Assembly: GCA_947444055.1 (NCBI GenBank)
Contig: CANEYR010000042.1
Span: forward strand, 1-32,661
Length of the DNA stretch: 32,661 bases
Reading direction: 5' to 3'
From: Planctomycetota bacterium
GTDB taxonomy: Bacteria > Planctomycetota > UBA1135 > UBA2386
The notes below the pieces were generated by a model. It saw only the letters and a list, made by a program, of their open reading frames with translations, searched no databases and was not told the DNA's origin. This document shows positions 23,909 to 32,661 of this stretch, piece by piece. The first letter of the stretch is position 1. The number at the start of each line of letters is the position of its first letter. A program made the translations under genes and the position numbers.

Positions 23909-25345
23909 CTACCCGCAGGCCGCAATCACTTCGACCGAACGCCGCGTGTTGAGTTGCAGCCGCGCCAACGCACTGATCTCCACACCGGGAATCCACAGAA
24001 TGCGATCGTTGGCGTCGACCAACAGCGGCAACCGATCGCGATCGAAGCGCGGCACATGCCGACTCATCAAGAACCGCCGCAGCTCGACGTCCTGCGCACA
24101 ACCAAGCGGATGAAACCGATCGCCGGGGCGGCGCGTGCGCAAGCGCCACGGCAATGGCAGCAAGCGCGGGTCGAGCAACGCGCGCAGTCGCCCCGCTTCA
24201 GTCGGCGACGGCACCAACGGCGGCAGCGGATGCTCGAACGCTTCCAACAGCCACTCGGTCGCGCCAAAGCGCTGCCGCCCACGATCCCAACACAGCAGCT
24301 GCCCGCCATCGCTCGTCGCCGGCGGCGGCCCGGCGCGCTCTGGATCAAGCAGCAGAATGCCATCGCGCGTACGTTCGGCGAGCAAACCCGTACGTCCAGC
24401 GAGGCGCTTGCCATCGCACATGCGCCACAACATCGCCACCCGTTCGAGCCACGCTGGCGTCGGCGCTGCGCCCAAGGGATGCAGGGCCACGTGCGCTTGC
24501 CGCAGCGCTTCTTGCACGAACGGCACCGCGTCTTCGTCGAGTCCGCGCAAGTCGAGTTCGCAGCGCCACGCAGTCTTGTGCCGCGCGCGTTGCGACAGAA
24601 TGCGCAATCCATGGGCTTCGAGAATGTCATTGGCCGCGCGCGCGGTGCTGCACACGGTCATCAGGGCGACGTCGAGGCCGATGCCGAGGGTGCGGCGCAG
24701 CGCTGGCATCGTCTCGCAACGCAAGCGATTGCGGGCGAAGGTGACATCGAGATTGCTGCTGTCTTCGAAGTGGGTCTCGCCGAGCGATCGCAACAGCGCC
24801 TCAAGCGTCGTGCGGCGCGTGCGCAAGAACGGGCGCACCAGCAGCAGTCGCTGTTCACCGCGACCGATCCACCGCGACTCGGGAATGCCGGCGAGGCCGC
24901 GCGGGCCGGTGCCGCGCAGCATGCGAAAGAGCACGGTTTCCAGATTGTCGTCGGCGTGGTGGGCGGTGACCAAGATCCCGGCCGCGACTTCGCGTGCGAC
25001 GGCGCGCAGTTCGTGGTAGCGGGCCTCACGCAGGGTCTCTTCGCTAGCGCGGCCGACCGGCAACACCAGGCGCCGCACGGTCACTGGCACGTCGAGGCGA
25101 TCGCACAGGTCGACGACGTGCTGCGCGTTCTGCCGACTGTCGCCGCGCACCGCGTGGTCGACATGGCAGACGTGCAAAGGGCCCGCGAGGCGCCCTTCAT
25201 GGTGCATGCGCGCCAGCACCAAGAGCAGCGCCGTGCTGTCGACGCCGCCCGAAATTGCCGCAAGCACGGTGCGTTGCCCTGCGAGGTTCTCGTAGCGGCA
25301 CAGGCACCGAGCGGTGGCATCGAGCAGGCGCGAGAAACTGTCCAT
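23909..25345 (-). CDS. tilS: tRNA(Ile)-lysidine synthase
   Basis: The 478-residue product has the PP-loop motif SGGVDS (residues 32-37), HVDHAVRGDS, VTAHHADDNLETVLFRMLRGTG and RNRLRCETMPAL, all typical of the TilS N-terminal ATPase domain. The C-terminal domain carries RLRTRRPGDRFHPLGC and the RHVPRFDRDRLPLLVDANDRILWIPGVEI block. TilS attaches lysine to C34 of tRNA-Ile(CAU), changing its reading from AUG to AUA, and is essential in most bacteria. It starts at ATG 25343-25345, divergent from gap across 76 bases. Confidence 0.96.
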   Translation of the reverse strand: MDSFSRLLDATARCLCRYENLAGQRTVLAAISGGVDSTALLLVLARMHHEGRLAGPLHVCHVDHAVRGDSRQNAQHVVDLCDRLDVPVTVRRLVLPVGRASEETLREARYHELRAVAREVAAGILVTAHHADDNLETVLFRMLRGTGPRGLAGIPESRWIGRGEQRLLLVRPFLRTRRTTLEALLRSLGETHFEDSSNLDVTFARNRLRCETMPALRRTLGIGLDVALMTVCSTARAANDILEAHGLRILSQRARHKTAWRCELDLRGLDEDAVPFVQEALRQAHVALHPLGAAPTPAWLERVAMLWRMCDGKRLAGRTGLLAERTRDGILLLDPERAGPPPATSDGGQLLCWDRGRQRFGATEWLLEAFEHPLPPLVPSPTEAGRLRALLDPRLLPLPWRLRTRRPGDRFHPLGCAQDVELRRFLMSRHVPRFDRDRLPLLVDANDRILWIPGVEISALARLQLNTRRSVEVIAACG

Positions 25346-25352
25346 TGGCTAG

Positions 25353-26468
<1,116 letters not shown>

Positions 26469-26479
26469 GCTTTCGTTCC

Positions 26480-27730
26480 ATGGCCACCTTCAAGACCCTG
26501 CGCGATTTGCCGCTCAAAGGCCAGCGTGTGCTGATGCGCGTCGACTTCAACGTGCCGCAAGACAAGGCGACGCTGGCGATCACCAACAACCAACGCATCG
26601 TGTCAGCATTGGGGTCGATCCGGTTCGCGCTCGAGCAGGGCGCGGCCGTGGTCTTGATGTCGCACCTCGGCCGACCCGATGGGCAGAAGGTGGCGAAGTA
26701 CTCCCTCCGGCCGATCGCCGCTGAGTTGCAGAAGCTGCTCGGCAAGCCGGTGACGTTCCTCGACGATTGTGTTGGACCTGCGGTCGAGGCGGCGTGCGCG
26801 AAGGGCAAGCTGAAGGCCGGCGACGTCGTGTTGCTGGAGAACTTGCGCTTCCACCTCGAGGAAGAAGGCAAGGTCAAGATCAAGCATGCCGATGGCACCA
26901 CCACCAGCAAGAAGGCGGAGCCGGCGGCGATCGACGCGTTCCGCACCAGCCTGAAGAAGCTCGGCGACGTCTACGTCAACGACGCCTTTGGCGCGGCCCA
27001 CCGGGCGCACAGCTCGGTGAGTGGCATCACCGGAATGCCTTGCGCCGCTGGCTTCCTGATGCAGCAGGAGCTGGAAGCATTCCAACGGGTGTTGACGGCA
27101 CCGGCGCGGCCGTTCGTGGCGATCCTGGGCGGCGCCAAGGTCAGCGACAAGCTGCCCGTCATCGAGAACCTGCTTGGCAAAGTCGACACGCTGATCGTCG
27201 GCGGAGCGATGGCCTACACGTTCCTCACCTTCCTCGGCAAGAAGGTTGGCACCTCGCTGGTCGAGAAGGACTTGGTGGCCGCAGCGGGTCGCGTGCTCGC
27301 GCAGGCGAAGGCGGCTGGCAAGCAGTTGCTGCTGCCGGTGGACCATGTGTGCGCGGCCGAGTTCAAGGCCGACAGCCAAGCCAGTGTGCATGGTGGCGAC
27401 ATCCCCGACGGCTTGATGGGCCTCGATATCGGGCCGCAGACGATCGCCGCCTATGTCGCCGCCCTGCAGGGCGCCAAGACGGTGATTTGGAACGGCCCGA
27501 TGGGGGTGTTCGAGATGGACGCGTTCTGCCGCGGCACCGAAGCCGTTGCGCAAGCGGTGGCGCGGGCAACCGCGGCGGGCGCGTTCACGGTGGTTGGCGG
27601 TGGCGACTCGGTCGCAGCCGCGGAGAAGCTCGGCATCACCAGCAAGCTGTCGCACGTGTCGACTGGCGGGGGTGCCTCCCTCGAACTGCTCGAGGGCAAG
27701 GTGCTGCCAGGCGTCGCCGCCCTCGGCTGA
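26480..27730 (+). CDS. pgk: Phosphoglycerate kinase
   Basis: The 416-residue product has the family signature RVLMRVDFNVPQD near the N-terminus, SHLGRP, ENLRFH, YVNDAFGAAHRAHSS, ILGGAKVSDKLPVIENLL, the nucleotide loop around WNGPMGVFE and the C-terminal VVGGGDSVAA and STGGGASLELLEGK. It transfers the phosphate of 1,3-bisphosphoglycerate to ADP. A short insertion with KHADGTTTSKKAEPAA (residues about 136-151) lies in the N-terminal domain between ENLRFH and YVNDAFG. ATG 26480-26482 is chosen because MATFKTLRDL matches the family start; it is 11 bases after gap. It converges on the HAD-like gene with 12 bases between the stops. Confidence 0.98.
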   Translation: MATFKTLRDLPLKGQRVLMRVDFNVPQDKATLAITNNQRIVSALGSIRFALEQGAAVVLMSHLGRPDGQKVAKYSLRPIAAELQKLLGKPVTFLDDCVGPAVEAACAKGKLKAGDVVLLENLRFHLEEEGKVKIKHADGTTTSKKAEPAAIDAFRTSLKKLGDVYVNDAFGAAHRAHSSVSGITGMPCAAGFLMQQELEAFQRVLTAPARPFVAILGGAKVSDKLPVIENLLGKVDTLIVGGAMAYTFLTFLGKKVGTSLVEKDLVAAAGRVLAQAKAAGKQLLLPVDHVCAAEFKADSQASVHGGDIPDGLMGLDIGPQTIAAYVAALQGAKTVIWNGPMGVFEMDAFCRGTEAVAQAVARATAAGAFTVVGGGDSVAAAEKLGITSKLSHVSTGGGASLELLEGKVLPGVAALG

Positions 27731-27742
27731 CGCGCCGCCGTC

Positions 27743-28321
27743 TCACACGCGCAGCGAATACTCGAACTGGTTGACGCGGGCGATGGCGTTCCACAAGTCG
27801 TCCTCGGTGAAGTGCGGCTCGACTTCGAACTCGCCGTCTTGCCCGGCCTTGCCGGTGCGCACGAGGATCGTGCCGAGCTCCGCCCGCTGCCCCGCCAACA
27901 TGTCGGCGGTGGTGTGGCCGATCATCCAACTGCGCTGCAGGTTGAGGTCGAATTCCTGCTGCGCCATCTTGTAGATGCCGGGGCCAGGCTTGCGGAACAC
28001 GCTCTCCTTCTTGAAGCGACCCCTGCCCTTGGGGTGGAACGGGCACGAGTAGATCTTCGCGATTGGAATGCTCTCCGCTTGCATGCGCGTGATGAAGACG
28101 TCGCAAAACCGCGTGAAGTCGCGTTCCTTGGTCTGGCCAAAAGCGATGTCGTGGCGGCTGGTGGCGACGAACAGTTTGAACTGACCGGGGTCGATGCGGC
28201 CCAGCGCTTCCAAGGCGCGATCGAGGAAGGGGATACTGCCATCCGGGTTCAACTTGGCTTGCTGCACGAGCACGCCGTCGAGTTCGAAGAAGAGACCTTG
28301 CTTGTCGGGGATCTTGGCCAT
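27743..28321 (-). CDS. GmhB/HisB-N-like HAD protein with degenerate catalytic and zinc sites
   Basis: The 192-residue product has the size and order of HAD subfamily IIIA phosphatases such as GmhB (heptose-bisphosphate phosphatase): motif I FFELDGVL, motif II VATSRHDIAFG, RKPGPGIYKMA (Lys111), then SWMIGHTTADMLAGQRAELGTILVRTGK. Several key residues are changed. The nucleophile Asp is Glu13, the motif IV first Asp is His136, and the zinc ligands are mostly lost (Cys93 kept; the two cysteines of VCDCRKP become Ser107 and Phe109). A catalytic phosphatase role is therefore doubtful, and a regulatory or binding role is an inference. ATG 28319-28321 begins the gene. Confidence 0.8.
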   Translation of the reverse strand: MAKIPDKQGLFFELDGVLVQQAKLNPDGSIPFLDRALEALGRIDPGQFKLFVATSRHDIAFGQTKERDFTRFCDVFITRMQAESIPIAKIYSCPFHPKGRGRFKKESVFRKPGPGIYKMAQQEFDLNLQRSWMIGHTTADMLAGQRAELGTILVRTGKAGQDGEFEVEPHFTEDDLWNAIARVNQFEYSLRV

Positions 28322-28399
28322 GAGGGTCTAAGGCGCGAGGGGCGGTGCTGAGTCGTTGGAGGGCCGCGAGTTGCGGCACCCATGGCATCGGCTCGTTCG

Positions 28400-28529
28400 C
28401 GCCTCGCCTTGAAGAGCGAGGCGAAATGCCCGGCTAGGATCGGCGTCGTCGAGCGCGCCCGGAGACTCGAGGCGACGGGGTGTTGGCGAGATTGGTGGAT
28501 CGCCCGTCTCGCCGAGATCCGACGCCCCG
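28400..28529. other. Two hairpins in the 295-base gap before the ECF sigma gene
   Basis: An 8-bp perfect stem (cgcctcgc 28400-28407, gcgaggcg 28416-28423, loop 8) and a longer imperfect stem (28476-28491 against 28507-28529, with a perfect ggcgaga/tctcgcc core) lie between divergent genes. No T-run follows either, so I do not call them terminators. A leader, operator or small RNA is possible. No other feature is seen in the gap. Confidence 0.45.
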
Positions 28530-28616
28530 TCGACAAGAAAGTTAGGCCAACGCAGCGCGTCGTCGCGTAGAGACGCCATACTGCCTCGCTCCCGCAAGGC
28601 CCTCGTCCCGCACCCT

Positions 28617-29180
28617 TTGAGTTTGCCAACCGACAGTGAATTGATGTTGCAGGTCCAAGCCGGGGACCTGGGAGCGTTCGAGCAGTTGGTCGTTCGCTAC
28701 CAAACCATGGTTCATGGCCTCGCTATGAGCATCCTTCGTCGGCCGGAAGATGCGGAAGAAGCGGCTCAGGACACGTTCCTGAAGCTGTTCCGGGCCCGCG
28801 GTTCGTATGACCACGCCCGCAGCCTTGAGCCGTGGTTGCTGCGCATCGCCGGCAACGCCTGCCGCGACAAGTTGCGCCGTCGTCGCGCCTCCGAGCTGCC
28901 GGTGATGCACCATGAAGAGGACGCCAGCGACCCGATGTTGGAATTGCCGGATGGTCGGGCGGCGGCGGTGCAATCACGCCACGCGACCGACCATTCTGTG
29001 CGCGGTGCGCTCGCGCAGCTGTCCTCCCGCATGCGGGAACCGCTGGAGCTGAAGTACCTGCGCGGCTTCACCAACGTGCAAATCGCCGACGCACTCGGCA
29101 TCTCGGTCAGCAACGTCAAAGTGCAACTCGCGCGCGGCAAGGACATCCTCGCCAGTCGCTTGCAGGCGGTGCGCGAATGA
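28617..29180 (+). CDS. ECF-type RNA polymerase sigma factor
   Basis: The 187-residue product has sigma region 2 (about 15-85: GDLGAFEQLVVRYQTMVHGLAMSILRRPEDAEEAAQDTFLKLFR) and region 4 (about 128-180: ALAQLSSRMREPLELKYLRGFTNVQIADALGISVSNVKVQLARGKDIL), the layout of ECF sigma factors that recruit core polymerase to stress or surface-sensing promoters. The start is TTG 28617-28619, since no in-frame ATG or GTG precedes region 2 and ATG at residue 10 would cut it. Its stop overlaps the ATG of the anti-sigma gene (ATGA), so both are made together. The linker (about 86-127) is acidic. Confidence 0.94.
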   Translation: MSLPTDSELMLQVQAGDLGAFEQLVVRYQTMVHGLAMSILRRPEDAEEAAQDTFLKLFRARGSYDHARSLEPWLLRIAGNACRDKLRRRRASELPVMHHEEDASDPMLELPDGRAAAVQSRHATDHSVRGALAQLSSRMREPLELKYLRGFTNVQIADALGISVSNVKVQLARGKDILASRLQAVRE

Positions 29181-31825
29181 GCGATCTGCACGAGCCACTG
29201 CACGAGCCACTGCACCAGCCACTGCACCAGCCGCCGAACCCCGACGATTTGCGTCGCGTGCGGCCGACCAGTCCCGATTGCGCGAAGGTGCGCGGCTGGA
29301 TGCGCGACTTCGTCGATGGCGACCTCTCGCCACCACAAGGCGAGCAGTTGGAAGTTCACGTGCACGGCTGCCGCGTCTGCGCCGTTGAGTTGGCGCGGGC
29401 TGAGCACGAAGTGCTGCGTGTGCGCAGCGCCTTCGCGACGTCGACTGGAAATAGCCAGGCGGCGTTGCCAGTCGACTTTGCCACGCGGGTCGTCGAGCGG
29501 CTGATCCTGGATGAGACGTCGCTGGTGTCGAAAGAACAATTGGCCGCAGCAGGGTTGGCCGCAGCAGGGTTGGCCGCAGCAGGCTTTGCTGCAGCAACTG
29601 CCGCGTCGGCGCAGTTGGCCGCGAAGGCGGGCGCCGACAAGACTGGCGCCACAATCGGCAGCGAGTCGTCGCCGCGCGACGGTCGCTTGCACCCGGCGTT
29701 CTTGCTGGTCGGCGCCTTCCTGATGTTGGTGGCCTTCGGCACCGTCTTCGAACTGTTCGATGGGGTCCGCGGACCGCAGGGCGTGGCTCGCCTCGTCGTC
29801 ATCCGCGCGGATGGCACCTTCGCGCACTCTCGCGAACTGGGCGTTGGCGACGGCCTCGGCGAACGCCAGTCGTTGCGGGTGGTCGCTGGCGGCGGGGCGC
29901 GCCTCGATTGGCACGACATGTCGGCGCGGCATCAGCCAGCCGCGACGTTGCAAGTGCACGGCGATAGTGAAGTGCGCCTCGAAGATGGCGCGCCGATGGT
30001 CAGTGGCCAGGTCGATGTCGTGACCAACCGGCCGGTTTCGATTCCGATGGCCGACGGCAGTCAGCTCGATCTTGGCATCGGCGACTATGCGATCACGGCG
30101 ACCGCCCAGCGCGACTTGCTAGGCGACAGCCTCGCTCCTGGGCAGGACCCCATGCTGATGCCGCCGCAGGATTTGCTCATTCAGGTCGAAGTGCGTGCCG
30201 GTGAGCCCGCTGCAGTTCTGCGCGCTGGCTCTGGCCCGACCCTCATCGCGAATGGCCAAGTCGGTGTCTACCAAGGCGCGGCGCCAATTGCGATTGGGCC
30301 GAGCCATGGTGGCCCGACCAGCGTCGACGGTTGGGTTGGCACACGCGTGCCGTCCGAGTCGGCGCCACCCTCTGAGAACAGAGAGTTCTTGGTTGGGCAC
30401 GTGCACAACGCGACGGGTGATCCGAGTGTTGGCGGGCAAGTGCGTGTGTCGTGTGAGCTGGGTCGCACCGTCTTGAATGCCGAGCGCATCACCGGCCTCG
30501 ACGGCAGCTTCCAATTGGAGCTGCCGACGAACGCGATCCCAAGCTTTGCCGTGGTGATGGCGCTGCCGCCGGAGTCTCGCCGCGAGCTGGGCATGCTAGC
30601 CCCGGATGCGGTGCCTTTGGTTCGTTACGGCGGCACCTCTCGCCTCGTCTCGCCCTTGGTGTTCGACCTTGCCGCGCCAGCGATCGGAACCATCGTCGAT
30701 GAGTTCGGCGCGGGTCGGGTCGCGGTGCAAGTCGTGCCGTGTGTGGTCGACGAGTTGCTGGGCTGTGTGCTGCCGCTGGTGGCCGAACGCACGTTCACTG
30801 GTAGCAGTGGGGCCTTCCGAATCAACCGCCTGCCGGCGCGGCTGCCCGCGCACCAATCGCTCGTTCTCCTGCTGCTGCACGCGGACCTTGAGGCGCGCGT
30901 CGTCGCCATTCCAACGCGGGCTTCGATCTACGCGAACATGCCGCTGCCGCCGATCGAGATGCGGCGCCTGCGCCTCGTGCGTCTGCACATGTTGGCCGCG
31001 AATGCGACGGTCGAGATCCTCGAAGAGGTTGCTGGCTTGCCTGCTGGTGCGGGCATGTGCAAGCGGGTGGCCACCACCGACAGTCAAGGTCGGGTCAGCG
31101 CACTGGCCGCGGGCTGGCAGCCGATGTGGTTGCGCTACGGCACCGGCGCCAACGCCTCGGTTCGCCAACTGCTGCTCGACCAGGTTGTGGGGCTGCCGCA
31201 ATTCAAGCCTGCGATTGGTCCGCCCAAGGCCCAGGACTCGGTGTTCCGTCAGTTGCAGGGCGTGCCTGACAGCACGATCGAAGTCGTCAGTTCGTACCGT
31301 CACCAAACCTTCTTGACCCCGAGTGCCAATGGCGCGGCGGTCGTCGTGGTCGATGCCGAAGGCCGTGGCGTGAGCTCGGCCCAGGTCTTCGCGATTGCCA
31401 ACACGGGGCCGCGGGCTGCTTCGGACGCACAGTTCCTTGGCTTCACTTCGTCGGCTGGCGTGATCAACGTGGGGGCCGCTGGGGAAGTGTCCGCTCTGCT
31501 CGTTTTGGCCGCCGACGGTCGCATGGCGACGGTGTCGAACCTTGAACTGTTTGCAGGCGGGGTTGTCACGATCGAATTGCCCGCCATGGGCAGGGCCTTG
31601 TTGACGGAGTCCCTGCGACCGACCAATGGTGAGCTGTTTGTGGAGCTGCGCTTGCAACGATTGGACCTGCCGGGTGGCGGATTGGCACCGGTCGCGGTTC
31701 GCTTCGCAGGGGAATCGTCTGGCTGGGAAGTCGGCGACCTGCCTCCTGGTGAGTATCGCGTGATCGTCAACCAGTCGGCGTTCATGGTGGTGGTGCCGCC
31801 TGGTGGTTGGGTGACGATCGAGTGA
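29177..31825 (+). CDS. Transmembrane anti-sigma factor with zinc finger, FecR-like and carboxypeptidase-regulatory-like regions
   Basis: The 882-residue product has an N-terminal zinc-binding anti-sigma domain (Cys35, then H61-x3-C65-x2-C68), an alanine-rich linker, one TM segment (about 172-194) and a long outer part. Residues 200-375 have a FecR-like pattern of short beta strands (GARLDWHD..ATLQVHGDSEVRLEDGAPMVSGQVDV). Residues 404-455 resemble a carboxypeptidase-regulatory-like fold (VGHVHNATGDPSVGGQVRVS). The rest is beta-rich without a motif I can name. It probably binds the co-encoded sigma factor in the cytoplasm and senses an outer signal. The N-terminus is a 12-base tandem repeat and the linker a 15-base repeat. 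It starts at ATG 29177, overlapping the sigma gene. Confidence 0.9.
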   Translation: MSDLHEPLHEPLHQPLHQPPNPDDLRRVRPTSPDCAKVRGWMRDFVDGDLSPPQGEQLEVHVHGCRVCAVELARAEHEVLRVRSAFATSTGNSQAALPVDFATRVVERLILDETSLVSKEQLAAAGLAAAGLAAAGFAAATAASAQLAAKAGADKTGATIGSESSPRDGRLHPAFLLVGAFLMLVAFGTVFELFDGVRGPQGVARLVVIRADGTFAHSRELGVGDGLGERQSLRVVAGGGARLDWHDMSARHQPAATLQVHGDSEVRLEDGAPMVSGQVDVVTNRPVSIPMADGSQLDLGIGDYAITATAQRDLLGDSLAPGQDPMLMPPQDLLIQVEVRAGEPAAVLRAGSGPTLIANGQVGVYQGAAPIAIGPSHGGPTSVDGWVGTRVPSESAPPSENREFLVGHVHNATGDPSVGGQVRVSCELGRTVLNAERITGLDGSFQLELPTNAIPSFAVVMALPPESRRELGMLAPDAVPLVRYGGTSRLVSPLVFDLAAPAIGTIVDEFGAGRVAVQVVPCVVDELLGCVLPLVAERTFTGSSGAFRINRLPARLPAHQSLVLLLLHADLEARVVAIPTRASIYANMPLPPIEMRRLRLVRLHMLAANATVEILEEVAGLPAGAGMCKRVATTDSQGRVSALAAGWQPMWLRYGTGANASVRQLLLDQVVGLPQFKPAIGPPKAQDSVFRQLQGVPDSTIEVVSSYRHQTFLTPSANGAAVVVVDAEGRGVSSAQVFAIANTGPRAASDAQFLGFTSSAGVINVGAAGEVSALLVLAADGRMATVSNLELFAGGVVTIELPAMGRALLTESLRPTNGELFVELRLQRLDLPGGGLAPVAVRFAGESSGWEVGDLPPGEYRVIVNQSAFMVVVPPGGWVTIE
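29186..29233 (+). repeat. Four 12-bp tandem repeats at the 5' end of the anti-sigma gene
   Basis: The unit ctgcac(g/c)agcc(a/g) repeats four times at 29186-29197, 29198-29209, 29210-29221 and 29222-29233. It encodes LHEP, LHEP, LHQP and LHQP. The tract lies before the zinc-binding domain. Confidence 0.95.
29540..29599 (+). repeat. 15-bp tandem repeats in the anti-sigma linker
   Basis: The unit ttggccgcagcaggg is present at 29540-29554 and 29555-29569, with one change at 29570-29584 and a degenerate copy at 29585-29599. It encodes LAAAG, LAAAG, LAAAG and FAAAT, a flexible segment between the zinc-binding domain and the membrane helix. Confidence 0.95.
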
Positions 31826-31864
31826 TCGCTGTCGCGGCCGCCGCCAGCGGGTGATACTGCGCCG

Positions 31865-32661
31865 ATGGTCTCCCCGTGGCGCCTCGTGCCGTTGCTGTTG
31901 GCTGCTGGCTTGGTCGCGCAGCGCGGAGATCGAGCAGGGGAAGCGCAGACGCTGCTGCCCGCAACCGTCGAAGTGCCCGCCGCCCCAGCGCGCACGCCGC
32001 AAGAACAGCAATTGACCTTCCGGTTGGCGGCGGGGTTTGCGATCGCTCCGTTTGCGACCGAACCTCTCGTTGCCGATCCGGTCGCGGCGGCCGTGGACGC
32101 GGCCGGCCGACTGTGGGTCGTTGAGATGCGGGGCTACATGAACGACCTCGACGCGCGCGACGAGGCCGCGCCCAATGGGCGCATCGTCGTCTTGCACGAT
32201 GACGACGAAGATGGTCGCGCCGATCGTTCGACGGTGTTTGCAGACCAACTCGTGTTGCCGCGCGCGGTGTTGCCGCTGCGCGGCGGTGCCCTGGTCATCT
32301 CGCCACCGAATCTGTTGTGGTGTCCCGACGCGGATTTGGACTTGCGCGCGGATCGAACGCAGGTGGTGGCGGGTGGCTTCGAAGGTGGGCTCGAAAACCC
32401 CGAGCACTCTGGCAACGGCTTGCTGTGGGGCTTCGACCATGCCATCCATCTCGCCAACGATGCGCGCTTGATCCGGCGCACAACGGCTGGCTTTGCGGTC
32501 GAGCCCGGCGGCGGTGGTGGCCAGTGGGGCATCTGCCACGACGATCGCGGCCGACTGTACTTCAACTACAACGAGGACTGGCTGCGCTGCGACCTGCTGC
32601 CCGGTCGCTATGGGCCGCGCGCGCAAACGACCGGCGGCCTCGCGGCCCTCAATCATCGCGT
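31865..32661 (+). CDS. N-terminal part of a secreted PVC-type dehydrogenase (beta-propeller, DUF7133-like)
   Basis: An open frame starts at ATG 31865 and runs off the right edge, giving 265 residues. It begins with a signal peptide (WRLVPLLLAAGLVAQ). The body fits the N-terminal propeller of planctomycete membrane-bound dehydrogenase-type proteins: GFAIAPFATEPLVADPVAAAVDAAGRLWVVEMRGY, GRIVVLHDDDEDGRADRSTVFADQLVLPRAVLPLRGGALVISPPNLLWCPD and GGGGQWGICHDDRGRLYFNYNEDWL. Full-length members often carry further cytochrome-like heme domains (CxxCH); those would lie outside the window. Members are thought to oxidise sugars outside the cell, but the substrate is unproven. It follows the anti-sigma gene by 39 bases and may be a downstream gene of the sigma system. 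Confidence 0.88.
   Translation, partial: MVSPWRLVPLLLAAGLVAQRGDRAGEAQTLLPATVEVPAAPARTPQEQQLTFRLAAGFAIAPFATEPLVADPVAAAVDAAGRLWVVEMRGYMNDLDARDEAAPNGRIVVLHDDDEDGRADRSTVFADQLVLPRAVLPLRGGALVISPPNLLWCPDADLDLRADRTQVVAGGFEGGLENPEHSGNGLLWGFDHAIHLANDARLIRRTTAGFAVEPGGGGGQWGICHDDRGRLYFNYNEDWLRCDLLPGRYGPRAQTTGGLAALNHR

Noticed and set aside
30596..32656. Long minus-strand open frame (686 codons) opposite the anti-sigma and dehydrogenase genes
   Set aside because: It spans two genes and their intergenic gap on the other strand and has low-complexity Arg/Gln/His content, typical of a shadow frame.

Overview
The window is GC-rich (clearly above 60% by eye) chromosomal DNA that looks like a Gram-negative member of the Planctomycetota. 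The clues are a lipid A gene (lpxB), a planctomycete-style Ser/Thr kinase with a DLG motif and one membrane span, an ECF sigma factor coupled to a very large anti-sigma/FecR-like protein, a secreted protein built from PPC-type domains, and the start of a PVC-type dehydrogenase/beta-propeller protein. The phylum is inferred; no rRNA or tRNA gene is present to confirm it. Genes are tightly packed, many start with GTG or TTG, and clear Shine-Dalgarno sequences are rare. No gap between genes exceeds 300 bases.

Left part (1-9022): the tail of a possible ABC-transport auxiliary lipoprotein; a secreted HEAT-repeat protein; larC (nickel-pincer cofactor synthesis) divergent from it; a Uma2-type nuclease; efp convergent with that; a Tat-exported sugar-isomerase-like protein overlapping a DapC-like aminotransferase; a single-domain rhodanese; and a membrane protein with a GT-C-like N-terminus and C-terminal TPRs.

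Middle (9034-16657, all minus strand): MATE exporter, small lipoprotein, then five genes that overlap or nearly touch (pabA/trpG-like amidotransferase, ABC ATPase, ABC-2 permease, lpxB with a long N-terminal extension, ubiD-like decarboxylase). This is one translationally coupled operon. On the plus strand follows a Y-family DNA polymerase whose steric-gate position is leucine.

Right part (18162-32661): a Ser/Thr kinase with a degenerate FHA domain and a DUF167 gene overlapping its end; a strong hairpin terminator; a secreted protein in which three repeat modules are inserted into a PPC domain; tilS divergent from gap-pgk (glycolysis); a GmhB-like HAD protein that has lost key catalytic and zinc residues; an ECF sigma/anti-sigma pair; and the start of a PVC-type dehydrogenase.

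No phage, insertion sequence, CRISPR array or obvious defence island is present. The best leads are altered active sites in otherwise familiar proteins: the Leu-gate polymerase, the HAD pseudo-phosphatase, the FHA-degenerate kinase, EF-P with Asn at the modified-Lys position, and the interrupted PPC domain.
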